Source: Fistularia commersonii
Lineage: Eukaryota; Chordata; Actinopteri; Syngnathiformes; Fistulariidae
Length of the DNA: 64,000 nt
Direction: 5' to 3'
Assembly: GCA_037954325.1 (NCBI GenBank)
Contig: JBBMNZ010000006.1
Coordinates: 1,531,501 to 1,595,500, forward strand
The notes under the pieces were generated by a model. It saw only the letters and a program-made list of their open reading frames with translations, was not told the origin of the DNA and ran no database searches. Position numbers and translations under genes: made by a program. Of the stretch, positions 10,263 to 24,200 are shown piece after piece. How positions within the stretch are numbered: the stretch's first letter is position 1; every line of letters begins with the position of its first letter.

Positions 10263-13200
10263 GTGCCGCCTCTCGGGGACCGTCGTTATTAAAACGTGAA
10301 TTATCCGACACGGGCGTCTTCCGCGAAAAGATCGCGACTGCAGTCGCACCTCTTTTTACGGTCGATCTGTTTTTTAAAAAAAAATTTTTTTTTTTTTTAC
10401 GGTTTCATAACCAGGGATGAAGACGTTTCTGTGACAGGATGGGATGAATGGATGAATTATTGTATGTTTACCAGGTGTGAATGGGTGAATATGTGTTTAT
10501 GAATGGGTGAATGGATGAATGATTGTTATGAATATTGAAAAAAATGGATAAATATGACTTTATGAATGAGTGAGTGAGTGGATGAATGCGTCTTCATATG
10601 AATGAGTGAATGTTAGAATATGTGTTTATGAATGAGTGAGCGAAATGATGAATAATTTTAATGAATATTGAGAAAATGGATTAACATGTCTTTATGAATG
10701 AGTGAGTGAAAGCATGAATATGTGTTTATGAATGCGTGCGTGAATAAATGAGTGTATTTTTATGAATGAGTGAGTGAGTGAATGGATGAATGATTTTTAT
10801 GAATGGACGAGTGAATTGATAAATATGCGTTTTTATGAATGGGTAAGTGAATGGATGAATGATTTTTATGAATTAGTGAATGGATGAATATGTGTGTATG
10901 AATGGATGAATGGTTTTTATGAATATTGAGAAAATTGATTAATATATATTTATGAATGAGTGAGTGAAAGCATGAATATGTGTTTATGAATGCGTGCGTG
11001 AATAAATGAATGTATTTTTATGAGTGAGTGAGTGTGTGAATGGATGAATGATTTTTATGAATGAGTGAATGGATGAATATGTGTTTATGAAGGGGTGAGT
11101 GAGAGGATGAATGCATCTTCTTATGAATGAGTGAATGGATAAATAGGTATTTTTATGAATGAATGAGAGAAAGGATGAATATGTGTTTATGAATGGATGA
11201 ATAATTTTTATGAATATTGAGAAAATTGATAAATATGTCTATGAATGAGTGAGTGAATGGATGAATGTGTCTCTTTATGAATGGGTAAGTGAATTGATGA
11301 ATGTATTTTTATGAATGAGTGAGAGAAAGAATGAATATGTGTTTATGAATGGACGAATAATTTTTGTGAATATTGAGAAAATGGATAAATATTTCTATGA
11401 ATGAGTGAGTGAATGAATGGATGAATGTGTCTCTTTATGAATGGGTGAGTGAATTGATGAATGTATTTTTATGAATGAGTGAGTGAATGGATAAATATGT
11501 AGTTTTATGAATGAGTGAATATGTTTTTATGAATGGATGAGTAAATGCTGAATATATTTTTATGAATGGGTGACTGAATGGATGAATGTGTCTCTTTATG
11601 AATGGATGAATGAATTGATTAATATGTCTCTTTATGAATGAGGGAGTGAAAGCATGAATATGTGTTTATGAATGGGTGTGTGAATAAATGAATGTGTTTT
11701 TATGAATAAGCGAGTGAATGGATGAATGATTTAATGAATGGATGAGTGAATTGGTAAATATGTCTTTCTATGAATGGGTAAGTGAATGGATGAATGTTTT
11801 TTTATGAATGAGTGAATGGACGAATGCGCGTTAATGAATGGGTGAGTTAATGCTGAATGTATTTTTATGAACGACCGAAAGAATGGATAAATGTGTCTTT
11901 TTATGAATGAATGAGTGAATGGATAAATATGTATTTTTATGAATGAGTGAATATGGGTGAGTGAATGGATGAATGATTTGTATGAACGAGAGAATCGACA
12001 AATGTGTCTATGAATGGGTGAATGAATGAATAAACATGTAATTTTATTAACGCGTAAGTGAATAGATGAATATGACTCATTATGAAAGATGAGTGAAAGG
12101 GTGAATTTGTCATTTTATGAATAAGCGAGTGAATGATTTTTTTTCTCAAAATGACGTCCCAGAGACAGTGAATGTTTTTGTCGTCTAAATGAGAGGGTGA
12201 ATCTCCAGGAATTCAACGTACGTTTTTTTTTTTTTTTTACGCAGAACGAGACTTTCCTCGTCAACGTAATCGCGACCTACCGAGGACTTCCCGTACGCAT
12301 TTCTTTTAACGCGCTGCCTTATTTTTTGACAAACCAACAGCCCTTTTTGACGAATGTGAAGCCTGTTTGCTCAACAAATACATTTCTCTCCAGTATCGTC
12401 CGCCGTCGGACACATTTACTGCACTCCTGCTCTTCACGGCTACCGTTTAGCAAACTTCTAGCGCCGCTCCCTCCTTTCCGAAGTCGGACGTTGATCGATA
12501 TTCCGAGAAAAGTCCGCTTTCTTGTGTTAATATTTGCTTTCCCTTCAACTTCCTCGTCCGGCGAGCGCAGCGGGACGCCGCGTCGTCGATTTAAATCTAT
12601 TTCTTTTAAATTGTCCCGGCTTTTACGGGCTAAATCCAGACGCGCGTTGCTAATTTGGGCAATTCGGTGTCTCCGATGAACCCATGAAGAACCTTCTTGC
12701 CATGAAGCAGAAGAGATAAAAAATGGTTTAAAATGGACTTTGCAACATCTGCAACGCATCATCTGAAAATTACCTAGAACCCAGAAACAGAACGAACGTC
12801 CGACCCCCCCCCAAAAAAAAAAAAAAAAAAATCTGCAAGATATTAGCCGCAGAAGTTCAAGCAGTGAGTCAGAAGTTGCAAGAAGAAGAGTTGGAGAAGG
12901 AGGAACACAAGCGCCTTCTGTTTTAAACAATAGTGACATTGCAAATGTTGGATTTCCGCGGTTGTTTCACCGCCGGTTTAGCTCTCGGACCCCCGAACGT
13001 CGCAGATAACGGGACGGGAAACGCTAGCCGTGTCGTTTTTGTGCCGCTAACTTTTTGCGCGGCTGGCCTTTGTTTGGAGATGCAAATTCGAGCTTTTTTT
13101 TTTTTGTCGCGACCAGGTCGGCATCGGCGACCTTTTGGAATCAGAAAAAAAAAAAAAATTGTAAAATATGTTTATATTGGGGGGCACATGGGGTTATAGC

Positions 13201-15021
13201 ATCAAATTGTGAATGTCAAAAATTAACGTAAAAAGGTTAAAGAAAAAATATAAATTAAAAATCTATGATGCATAAGAATATATATATATATATATATACG
13301 TACATATGTATATGTGTGTGTATAAATATGTATTTCAATGTAAATATGTATATATACACATATAGATGTATGTATATATATATATATTTATTCATGCAAA
13401 TGTGTGTATATATGTGTTTGTATATGTCTATATATATCTGTAAATCTTATGCTTTATTCTTATTTTATATATATATACATATATATATTTTTTTTACATA
13501 ATGAAATAATTACAAACATCAAAGAATATAAATGTATATATATATATGTATATAGAAATGCACACATATATATACACATATATATACACATGTATATATA
13601 TATGTGTGTGTATATATATACATATACATGTGTGTCTATATCTATATATAGAGATATATACATATATATATGTATATAATATATGTAGGTGTGTATATAT
13701 ATATATAGATAGAAATATATCTATCTATATATATGTTTATATACACATATATATATATGCCTCTTCCCACTGACGCATATCCACAGTTTTTTTTTTTTTT
13801 TTTAAATAAAAATATTCAATTAATTTATTTATTTATCATTACTTTATTTATTTTAAGATATATATTTTTTAAGACTTTTTTTTTGGTGTCCGTAGGGGAA
13901 ATTCCTTTGTGGCGTAACAGTTATAATGTAAAAAAAAAAAAAAAAAAAAACAACAACCAAAAAACAGGAAATAAATATGATTATAAATATGAGTTTAAAT
14001 ATAAATAGAACGACAGAAGACAGGATGTAGCATAAATAGACAACAACATTAACAACAACATCAGGGATGATATTAGCAGTGTTTTCCCGTCGTGTTTATT
14101 TTACCGTCTCCTGGCCGGACTCATCCTGCCGTTCGTGCGTCTGAACCGCAAAAAAGCTTTTGGAAAACACCCGATTGTTGATCCATCGATCCACGATCCG
14201 CAGGTCCTCCGTCCGACCGCAGCCTCGCCCACCTGCGGCGCCGAGCCTGGGCCAAAAGCCGGGACTCCCTCTGGCAGGAGACCCAGCCGGAGGCGTCGGA
14301 CGCCCGGCAGGATCCGCAGAACCGCGAGGGTCCGGCCGGGGACGAGCCCAGATCTGCAGAAGAACAGGAACCAGGTGGGGAAACGTAAACCACAGCGTCT
14401 TATTTACGTCAAACGGCGGCGGCTGAGTTGGTCGGAAAGCAGCAAAAAAAAAGTTTTTTTCATCTCCCAAAAAAAAAATTTGCGCTCCAAAAATAAAGAT
14501 AGTAACCATATATAATGTATTAATTGTATATTATATATAAAGGGAACACTTAAAAAACACATCCTAGATCTAAATGAATGAAATATTCTTATGAAATACT
14601 TTGCTCTTTACACAGTTGAATGTGCTGACAACAAAATCACACAAAAATGATCAATGGAATTAATTGTATCAACCCATGGAGGTCTGGATTAGGAATCACA
14701 CTCAAAATTAAAGTGGTTTTGGTGTTTATTTTTTGGAGCAGTGTATAATGTAAAAAAAAAAAAAAAAAAAATTTATAAGACCAAAAATTTTAATAAATAT
14801 ATATAGATGTGTCACATATAAAAAATATAAACAACAACTTGAAGAATAAATACATCAATGTGTAGAAAGAAAAAATTAAAAAGTGAAGAAGTAAAAAAAA
14901 GTGAAAAAGGGAATATTATACGTTATGTTATTTTAGTGTTCCCTTTATTTTTTGAACAGCGTGTGATATAATATATATATATATATATATATAAAAATGT
15001 ATAATGTAAAAAAAATTATAT

Positions 15022-15060
<39 letters not shown>

Positions 15061-18000
15061 CACTGCTCAAAAAAATAAAGGGAACACTTAAAAAACACAT
15101 CCTAGATCTAAATGAATGAAATATTCTTATGAAATACTTTGCTCTTTACACAGTTGAATGTGCTGACAACAAAATCACACAAAAATGATCAATGGAAATC
15201 AATTGTATCAACCCATGGAGGTCTGGATTAGGAATCACACTCCAAATTAAAGTGTAAAAACAAACTCCAGGCTGATCCAACTTTGATGTAATGTCCTTAA
15301 AACAAGTCAAAATGAATCTGTGTTACCTGCTGCACGTCAAACGGCGGCGGCTGAGTGACAGAAAATATAACAGTAATAAATAATAAAAAGAAAAAGGCAG
15401 AATAAAAATAAACTATAAAGTGTCTCAGTGAAACTATAAAGTGTCTTAGTAAACAAGATGTTGGAGATGCTTGATGCTGGAAAAAATTTTTTTCTTCATC
15501 TGATGAAGGTTTGAAAAAAAAATTTGTGCTCCAAAAAAAAAGATAATAACTATTTATAATGTATTCATTCAATATTATACATATTTGCTGTAATTTATTT
15601 GACATGGAGCACGGAAAGTGTATAATAACGTTGCAAGCGGGGTTAAGCATATTTTGCTAAACATCTGAAGAAAGAGCGTATTTAAAAAACACTTTTTCTC
15701 AATTTATTCACTCATGTGGACCCGAAAGTTAATTTGCAGTTAATTAGTTGTTGCTGAAGTGCAGCTAAAGGGCAACGACATGCACTATAGCACTATAGAT
15801 GTAGTGCTGTTATACAACGCCATCGTTAGCATCTATGCACTAGCATAGATGCTAACGATGGCGTTGTATAACAGCACTACATCGTTTTTTTTCAAGATTT
15901 TAAGTGCGCCTTATAGTGCGAAAAGTACGGTACATGTATGTCTGCACTATGTCCTTCAGGGTTGGCTAAGATGCCGATCATAACTATCTCAAATAATGAC
16001 AAATGATAATACTCAACAACAGAAAGCGGTCCAAACTATTTAGAAACAAGCTGTTTGGATATTTATTTCATTCTTTCTCTACCCCATAGCCTGGAGTCTT
16101 TTTCTGCCCGTAGATAATGGAGGTGTAGGAGTCCCTTATTCAGTTGTACTATAAATGTAGTATTTGCTTTGAATGCTCATAGAGAAGTACAGAGAAGCCA
16201 AGAGGGAGCTGCATTGTGTTTTTGTAGACCTAGAAAAAGCATATGACAGGGTGCCAAGAGTGGTATTGTATGAGGAAGTCTGGAGTGGCAGAGAGGTATG
16301 TTAGACTGGTACAGGACATGTATGCTCGCTGTGAGACACTGGTACGGTGTGCTGTAGGGGTAACAGAGAAGTTCAAGGTGGAGGTGGGACTCCATCAGGG
16401 ATCAGCTCTGAGCCCCTTCTTGTTCGCAATGGTGATGGACAGGCTGACAGATGAGGTTAGACAGGAATCCCCATGGACCATGATGTTTGCGGATGACATT
16501 GTGATCTGTAGTGAGAGCAGACAACAGGTAGAGGAACATCTAGAGAGGTGGAGGTATGCTCTGGAAAGGAGAGGAATGAAAGTTAGTCGCAGCAAGACAG
16601 ATATATGTGTGTGAATGAGAGGAACTCGGGTGGAACGGTGAGGCTACAGGGAGTGGAGATCAAGAAGCTGGAGGATTTCAGGTACTTAGGGTCAACAGTC
16701 CAGAGCGTAGGAGAGTGTGGAGAAGAGGTGAAGAGACGGGTCCAAGCAGGTTGGAATGGGTGGAGAAAAGTGTCAGGGGTACGAAGAGATAGAAGACTTT
16801 TAGCCAGAATGAAAGGAAAGGTGTACAAGACAGTGGTGAGACCACCGATGTTGTATGCTCTAGACGTGAAAAAGCGGTACAGTCCGATCAAACCGCCGGG
16901 AACAGCGAGATCAGTCGCAGCTTCCATTGTGAGGGAAGCAGGAAACGCATGTTAAACAAACGGTTCGTACATTAACTCTGTTTACAGTCGGAGTTTCACG
17001 GGTCAGGATCTGTGGACGTCCAGCTGGTACGAGTCAGGCAGGACTTCTTCTGTGGCGTCTTCACGTCTGAAGCCACCTCTTCCTATATTACTTGCCTTGC
17101 GGCGCTTTCACTTGCTAAAAAAAGTGACAAACGCCCAATACAGACAATTAAAAGATAGCAAAAGACGACAACAACAACAACAACAAGGGTGAGAATAGAC
17201 AACCAAAACAAAAAGAACAGAAAGAGTGACATTAGCAATTGTTTATTTCTTTATGGACGTCTTTTGCTGTTTTTTAATCGACCCATATTTAATGATTCTG
17301 TCATTGTTGCGACAGAAGAATTTCAATAAAGTATGTCTGGTCTTTTGATAAGATTAGAAGTGATACAAGTGAAGTGACCCCAACAAGGATGGACTCCTAA
17401 AATTCCCTTCTGACTTCCAGTTTCTAGCGTCCATTGAGCTATTTGAGGAACACTCGCGTTTGTTAACACCAACTTTCATCCGCTAGTTTTCTGGTGTCTG
17501 GATGCTGTTTTGATACAAACGCATTTCCTGCAGTCGTTTGGATTTGCAGTCCTTTTGCGGTGTTTGGAAAACGGGACGAGGACTCCATATGAGGTCCGAA
17601 GTGATGCGTTTGGCCTCGAGCCGCCCGGTGGTTGTAATTATTCTGTGATTTATCCTGTTTTTTGGAAAACACATGGGCGGGTGAACTTGGATTTTCTGTC
17701 AAGAGACGCCCCGCGGGTAAGGATGCGGCGGGAGCTGAAAATGCGAACGTCTTTGCCGGGACAAGAACAACAAACATGCCAACCTCCGGGAGTCACGGCG
17801 AGGGGAGGAATTGTTCGATCTTCCTGTCGCCGTGGCCTTACAGAGGCAGGCTGGAGATCGGTGGCTGCCAAGCACAACAGGCCTTCGGACCGACAAGCTA
17901 GATTTGGTCATGTTACAGGAAGACCGACCTGGCAGGCGTACACTCGGGCCGCAAATCTGATGTCCATGGAGTGATTTTCAAACATTTAGAGGCCGTATTT

Positions 18001-20146
18001 TCTCAAATATGCCGAAAGCGACGTGAATTAAATGCATCGCGGGTCTTAAAGATCATTTTCCAATTGGCCCAAGCGCTCTGGGCGGCGGAGCAGGATACAA
18101 TGTGAAAGAGGTTCAGGGTTTGATGCTCTGGAGGAGACTCTGCATATACGCCCCCAAAAAAAGACCCTTCATGGCCTGAGTTTGTCCGCGGGGCAAAGAA
18201 TCAGGGTTGCAAAGCGGTTGACTCAGTGCTTTTAAGCGAAACCCATGTGTCCGGAGGGCCTCGGGGGTCCTGGAGGAGGACTGAGGATGACCAAAAGTTG
18301 GGTCGGTCGTCGATGAATAGTATTCGCTGTAACTCCAGCTTGCGGCGGCTGAAGTCTGCTGTCATTCGTCCTCGGTCAACCGTCGCGTGACGTCCAGGCG
18401 GACGCTGAGCTCCGATGCTTTGTTGATTTTGGTCATGAGAAACTTTGTGATGTTTGCTTTACAAGCGTCCGTTGTCCTGTTTTATTGCTTGATTGACGTA
18501 TTTTTATGTGCTTGTTTTTGTTCAGGATGAACATTAAAGGGCAAAGCCTGAATGATATTTGAGTAAAAGGTCGAAAGAAGATACATCCAATGAAACAACA
18601 AAACCAATAGAACTAGAAAAGGCATAGGACAGGGTGCCGAGAGAGGAACTCTGGTATTGTATGAGGAAGTCTGGAGTGGCAGACAGGTATATTAGACTGG
18701 TACAGGACATGTATGCTTACTGTGTAACACTGGCACAGTGTGCTGTAGGTGTAACAGAGAAGTTCAAGGTGGAGGTGGGACTCCATCAGGGATCAGCTCT
18801 GAGCCCCTTCTTGTTCGCAATGGTGATGGACAGGCTGACAGATGAGGTTAGACAGGAATCTCCATGGACCATGATGTTTGCGGATGACATTGTGATCTGT
18901 AGTGAGAGCAGACAACAGGTAGAGGAACATCTAGAGAGGTGGAGGTATGCTCTGGAAAGGAGAGGAATGAAAGTTAGTCGCAGCAAGACAGAATATATGT
19001 GTGTGAACGAGAGGAACTCGGGTGGAACGGTGAGGCTACAGGGAGTGGAGATCAAGAAGGTGGAGGATTTCAGGTACTTGGGGTCAACAGTCCAGAGTGT
19101 GGGCGAGTGTGGAAAAGAGGTGAAGAGACGGGTCCAAGCAGGTTGGAATGGGTGGAGAAAAGTGTCAGGGGTACGAAGAGATAGAAGAACATCAGCCAGA
19201 ATAAAAGGAAAGGTGTACAAGACAGTGGTGAGACCAGCGATGATGTTTGGACTAGAAACTGTTCCAATGACCAAAAGACAGCAGGCAGAACTAGAGGTTG
19301 CAGAGATGAAGATGTTGAGGTTCTCTTTGGGAGTGACCAGGATGGAGAGGATCAGGAATGAGTCTATCAGAGGAACAGCACATGTTAGATGTTTTGGAGA
19401 GAAGGTCAGAGATGGTTGGGTCATGGACAGAGGAGGGATAGAGAATATATATGTAGGAATTGGAGATCTAGAGGAAGACCAAAGACAATATAGGAGGTTA
19501 AAAGTTTGATGGAGAAGGTTGATTCGCTGTGGAGACCCCTGAAGGGAAAAGACCAGAGGAAAAGAAGAGTTTGTCACAGGGGGTGCAGGACATGTATGGC
19601 CGAAACAAAGTGCTGACTGAAATAGTTCGGACATGAACACCCCTCTGTTCATGTCCAAATCATGGTGCAGAACTGGGTAGAAGGTTGCTGAAGGTGCAGC
19701 AGGATCCAGAGAACAGGGTTAGAGCCCAAAGAAGAAGAAGAATTCATCTCGAAACTAAAAATTTTATTTTTTTTTCAATTTTATTTTTGACATTATTGCG
19801 CCAGCTCGGTGTTTTGTGTCACCTATTTGTTTTTTTTTTAACAATCTTTTAATCTAATCGGCACACAATCCTCGCACGCCACATCGCCATCTGCGGAAAA
19901 AAACAAACAAAAAAAACAGCATTTAATCGAAGCCGTTCGCAAAACAAAACCGAACACATGTGGTTATTTTTTTCGGAAGCGTTTTTTTATTTGTTGAACC
20001 CGTCGCATTTTTGTTTTAACGCTTTTCTCCGTCTCCTCGGCAGGAAACGTCCCCAACAAGATCACCAGCTGGCTGATCGAATGCAGGTACGGCGGCATTT
20101 TTAAAAATCCATATCTGTGTTCTGTTTTTCAAATGAATGCGGCAAA

Positions 20147-20183
<37 letters not shown>

Positions 20184-20793
20184 CGCTTCATTTTGCGCCA
20201 TTTTGTTTGTGCAGCTGAAACTGTTTCTAAGTGGGAAAAAAACAAAGAAACAAAAAAAAAAACATAGCAGAAGAATTCCTGACCAGCGAGTAAAACATAC
20301 ATAAATATGAGCAGGAGCCAGAATATTTAGATGTTTTTTTTTTAATTTTTTTAAATTATTTTATTTTTTTTTTAGATTAATTTTTACACTTCAGAGTTTA
20401 TTTATTTTCTATGTGTATTTTTTGTTTTTATGCCTTGAAATAATTTCCCAAGCATCTCATTTAATGCAATAAATATACGCGTAAAAAAATATTAAAATAT
20501 TAATATTGTATTAAATAACACAAACAAATGCTGGGGAATAAATTTAAATGAATTGATTTTAAGTCGAAAATCAGAAAATAAATGATAAAAGGGATTCACT
20601 TTTATATTATATTATATATTATATTATATTATATTATATTTATATTTTAATTAAAATGTTTTTATTTGGATCCTGTCTGGGACCAGGTGACCCACTTTTC
20701 ACCTTATCTGCTCTAACGAGTGTGTTCTGGCGTCCGAAGGTGTGTGTGTGTGTGTTTAGGAGCGGCGTGCCGACGCCTTGACGTTCGACTCAC

Positions 20794-20833
<40 letters not shown>

Positions 20834-21157
20834 GAGAGACGGGTCAAAGAGCCTTGACGTAAAAAAAAAAAAAAAAAATGCAGGAAAAAGTTGACAGATG
20901 ATGGAAAAGAGGCAAAATGAAAAAGGTAAACAAAGGAGTGTCTCCTTTTACTGAGTCAACAATCTTCTCGCGCGCACGCAACGCGTCGGCCGCCGCCGCC
21001 GCCGCTCGCCACACACTCCTCCGACTCGCCGCCGGAGCTCGGAGGAAGTGCTGGTTGCCATAGCAACGGCCATGGGGGACAGAAGCCCGGGGGCCAACAT
21101 GGCTGCCGGTGGAAAAAGACAGCGAGGGAATAATGCGGCTGCGCGCTGTTATACAAT

Positions 21158-21231
<74 letters not shown>

Positions 21232-24200
21232 GTTGAAGGGGGGTATGAAACTTGTGCCACTGATAAGCGGCAGGTTGTGTAACCGCTCACAGTGTGTCCG
21301 GCTGCAGACGGCAGCTCGTTGCCACAAAGCTACGGCTAGCTGCTGCGGATGGTCAGTCTAGCTAGCGGCACATCTGGGATAGCGATTTAGCACGGGACTT
21401 AGCCCGGCGTGTTTAGCGTCGTTAGCCAGGAGCTGACCGCGATACATGGGTTAGCCGGTTTGGTCGCTCCCGTGCTTTAGCCTGAAGCCGGGCGTCTGAT
21501 TTGATGCAGTGGACTAGCTTAGCTTCGGTGTGCGAATCTTAGCAGTGCTGCTTCCGAATACGGGACTCGTTAGCCCACATGGAAACATGGAGCCTTCGGA
21601 AACGCTCCTGTTCTGAAGTGGCAGGACCAAAAAGCGCGGTGCGTTCGCGCGGACTCATCCGGAGAACATGCTAAAACATGCTAAAACACGCTAACCCGAG
21701 ATGAGGTCTCGGGTCTGTCGGTTCGATTTGTCCGACAGAATGTTAGCTTCTTGGTTACCTCCTTCTTGAAAGTTGCAGTCGCACCAGTAAGAAAGGAAGG
21801 AAACTTCAGGGAACTGGTGACAAAGATTAAAATCTTCTCACGTGAGGAAGCTACGTTTTGGCTAATTAGCCGCCAGATCACATCGGGACTCGTATTTATC
21901 AAAGCTTCGCTGTTTCATCGGACGTTAAATGCAAGATGACCTTTTTGAATCGTTTCTTTTCGTACCCGAAGTCTTGCGCAAGTGCCGGGTTTGTCGCTAG
22001 TTAGCCTGCGCGTTAGCTAGCGATGCCTTCCAGTGAGGCAAGGACTGCCAGATCTAGCCTTTTAGGGACCGCGCTATGCTAAAAACTGTTGACCTAAAAA
22101 TCTCATCTGTAAACGCCTAGCCGGTTCTGATGCTATTTGTTTAAGATCACAAGTTTCTAAGCAAACAAAGAGCGAGTCTGATTACTTGTTTGAATTTCTC
22201 TCACGTCGCCCAGCAGTTTTCCTTGAACACTTGTTTGTTTTGCTAGCCTCGGCATACGCTAGTCTGATGATGAATTCGATGTTACAATCAGTGTGCGCCT
22301 CGTTAAGCTAGCGGGAGTTAACGCCGCTTTTGGATTGAAATGTAACCGACCCCATGGTTTCCTCCAGGACGCCCATCGGAGCCTCGCTGGACGATCAGAG
22401 TGCGTCGCCTAGCAAAGGTAATTAGCACGTTTTTGTAAAACCCGTATGGTACCGCGAGAACTGGCTTCCTTTCAAGGAACCGGCTCCTCTTCCAACCCCG
22501 ATACGAAAACTTTCCCCTGCCATATGTTACTATTAATAAGTCGCCGTCTGGATTTCACAACCTATTATTGTGTTTTGTGTGAGAACAGGAGCTCCGAGGA
22601 ACAGCTGCAGCTTTGAAGATGACCTTTCGCTGGGAGCTGAAGGTCAGTGCCGAAGGGGGGAAAACAAAACAAAACGCAAACCCGCACAAAAGACAAACAA
22701 GATTAGAGATTCCTGCGCATTGTTGAGTTTCCCCAAACATTCTCTTAATTACAACCCACGCTGGGATAATCGCGGAGCGCTGACATTTTCGGTAAAGCCG
22801 TCTCAGATGCTAAGCTAGATACCCGTATGCCCTTGGAACCTCCCGTATGTCCGCGCATTTCTTTTTTAGTTTCAAAGCGTGGCAGGGTTACGTAAGAAGG
22901 TCAGACCACCTCAACTCTCCTGTCCTGGAGGTTTTCCGGTTGCCGGTTCCGGTTAGGAGTTTCAGCTCGGTGAAAACTCCATGCTAAGTTTGTTGTGAAA
23001 GTCAAATCGGGGAGCAGGACTTGTAGCTCCGCTTGCGGACGTTGGCCGGTGTCCAAACTGGCATCCAAGGTTTGTCACGTTGGCCGAGGCTTAATGCAAC
23101 CTCCGAAAGCGTCTGTTTGGGTCAGTTCAGCTGAACCTCCTCCCTGTGAACTAGAAAACTGTCCATTTCACACAGGAAAAAAAAAAAAAGAAACCCTACT
23201 CCACGCCAGGTTTACGAGCGCTTTCATCTCCCCCCGGATGAAATCGGCGTAGCGTGCCAGCATTTTCCGCCGTCCCGTACATCAAATATCCCCGATGTCA
23301 TATTTTGAGCCGGTGGATGTTTTCCACGGGTAAAAAAAAAAAAAAAAAAAATCTCTGGTGGCATCTTGCTTCGGTTTTTGTAAATATTCAATCAGCTGGT
23401 TTTTATTTACCGTGTTGCTGCAAAGGCTGGAAATAGAATGCCGGAACTGCGGTCGTGTGTGTTGATTGGCTAATAACTGGTAGCATCATAGCTAAATCCC
23501 GTTTGGAATAGTCAGACCTGTTGCGCCAACATGTAGCCCCAGGGGTCAAGGTCTAACCGGGTTTACTTTAAGTGGGGTCAAGCCATGTATGCCCACCTGG
23601 AGTTCCTGTAGATCCTTCTCGGGGTGCCGTACCCCTTAAGTCAAGTCGCCCAAACTCCCAGAAGTTTGCCCCTGGGCGCTAATGTGTCTGTGCCGACGCC
23701 ACCCCCCAAGTTTGGCAGAGGTGCTGACCCCGCCCCCTTTAGTCGTCCCACCCCAGACACCTTTCCCGTTGTACTTGTCCAGACAATTTGGAATTTTACA
23801 TCCGACTTGCATTCCTAACAAACTCCTCCTTCAAGATAACTCCAGCTCACTTGCTATCAGGACCGTGACAGTACAACTTAAAAGCTGCTCCTAAGCTTCT
23901 AGCTGCTAACCTGGTCTCCCAGACACTCCCTTCTAGACCTTCTCTGCACCAACTTTTCCTGTCTCCGTCCCAACATCCAAAGTCCCTACTCTCAGTTCCA
24001 GACTCTCTCTGCTTCCGAACACGCCTTCCTCTTCTTCTTCGACCCTTGGTTGAACCCAATATCCACCGGTACCCTGGAGACTATCGGCACCAATGGCGTT
24101 CGTCCTTAACCTGATCCGGTATGAGTCTTCTGTTAGCATATTTGGTTTCAGCACAAGTTGTTTGCCGGATGGGCTTCCTGGCACAACCCTCTACATTGCA

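Noticed and set aside
12319..12939. 206-codon frame on - and 160-codon frame on +
   Set aside because: No recognisable domain, overlaps on both strands, contains a poly-Phe homopolymer reading, and no phase fit to itprid2.
18786..19658. 290-codon frame on the - strand
   Set aside because: Shadow of the RTE reverse-transcriptase frame on the + strand.
21048..21236. Open frame starting MGDRSPGANMAAGGKRQRGN
   Set aside because: Attractive as an alternative first exon, but it runs into the GT repeat as Cys-Val and no donor in frame was found; only the promoter idea is kept.
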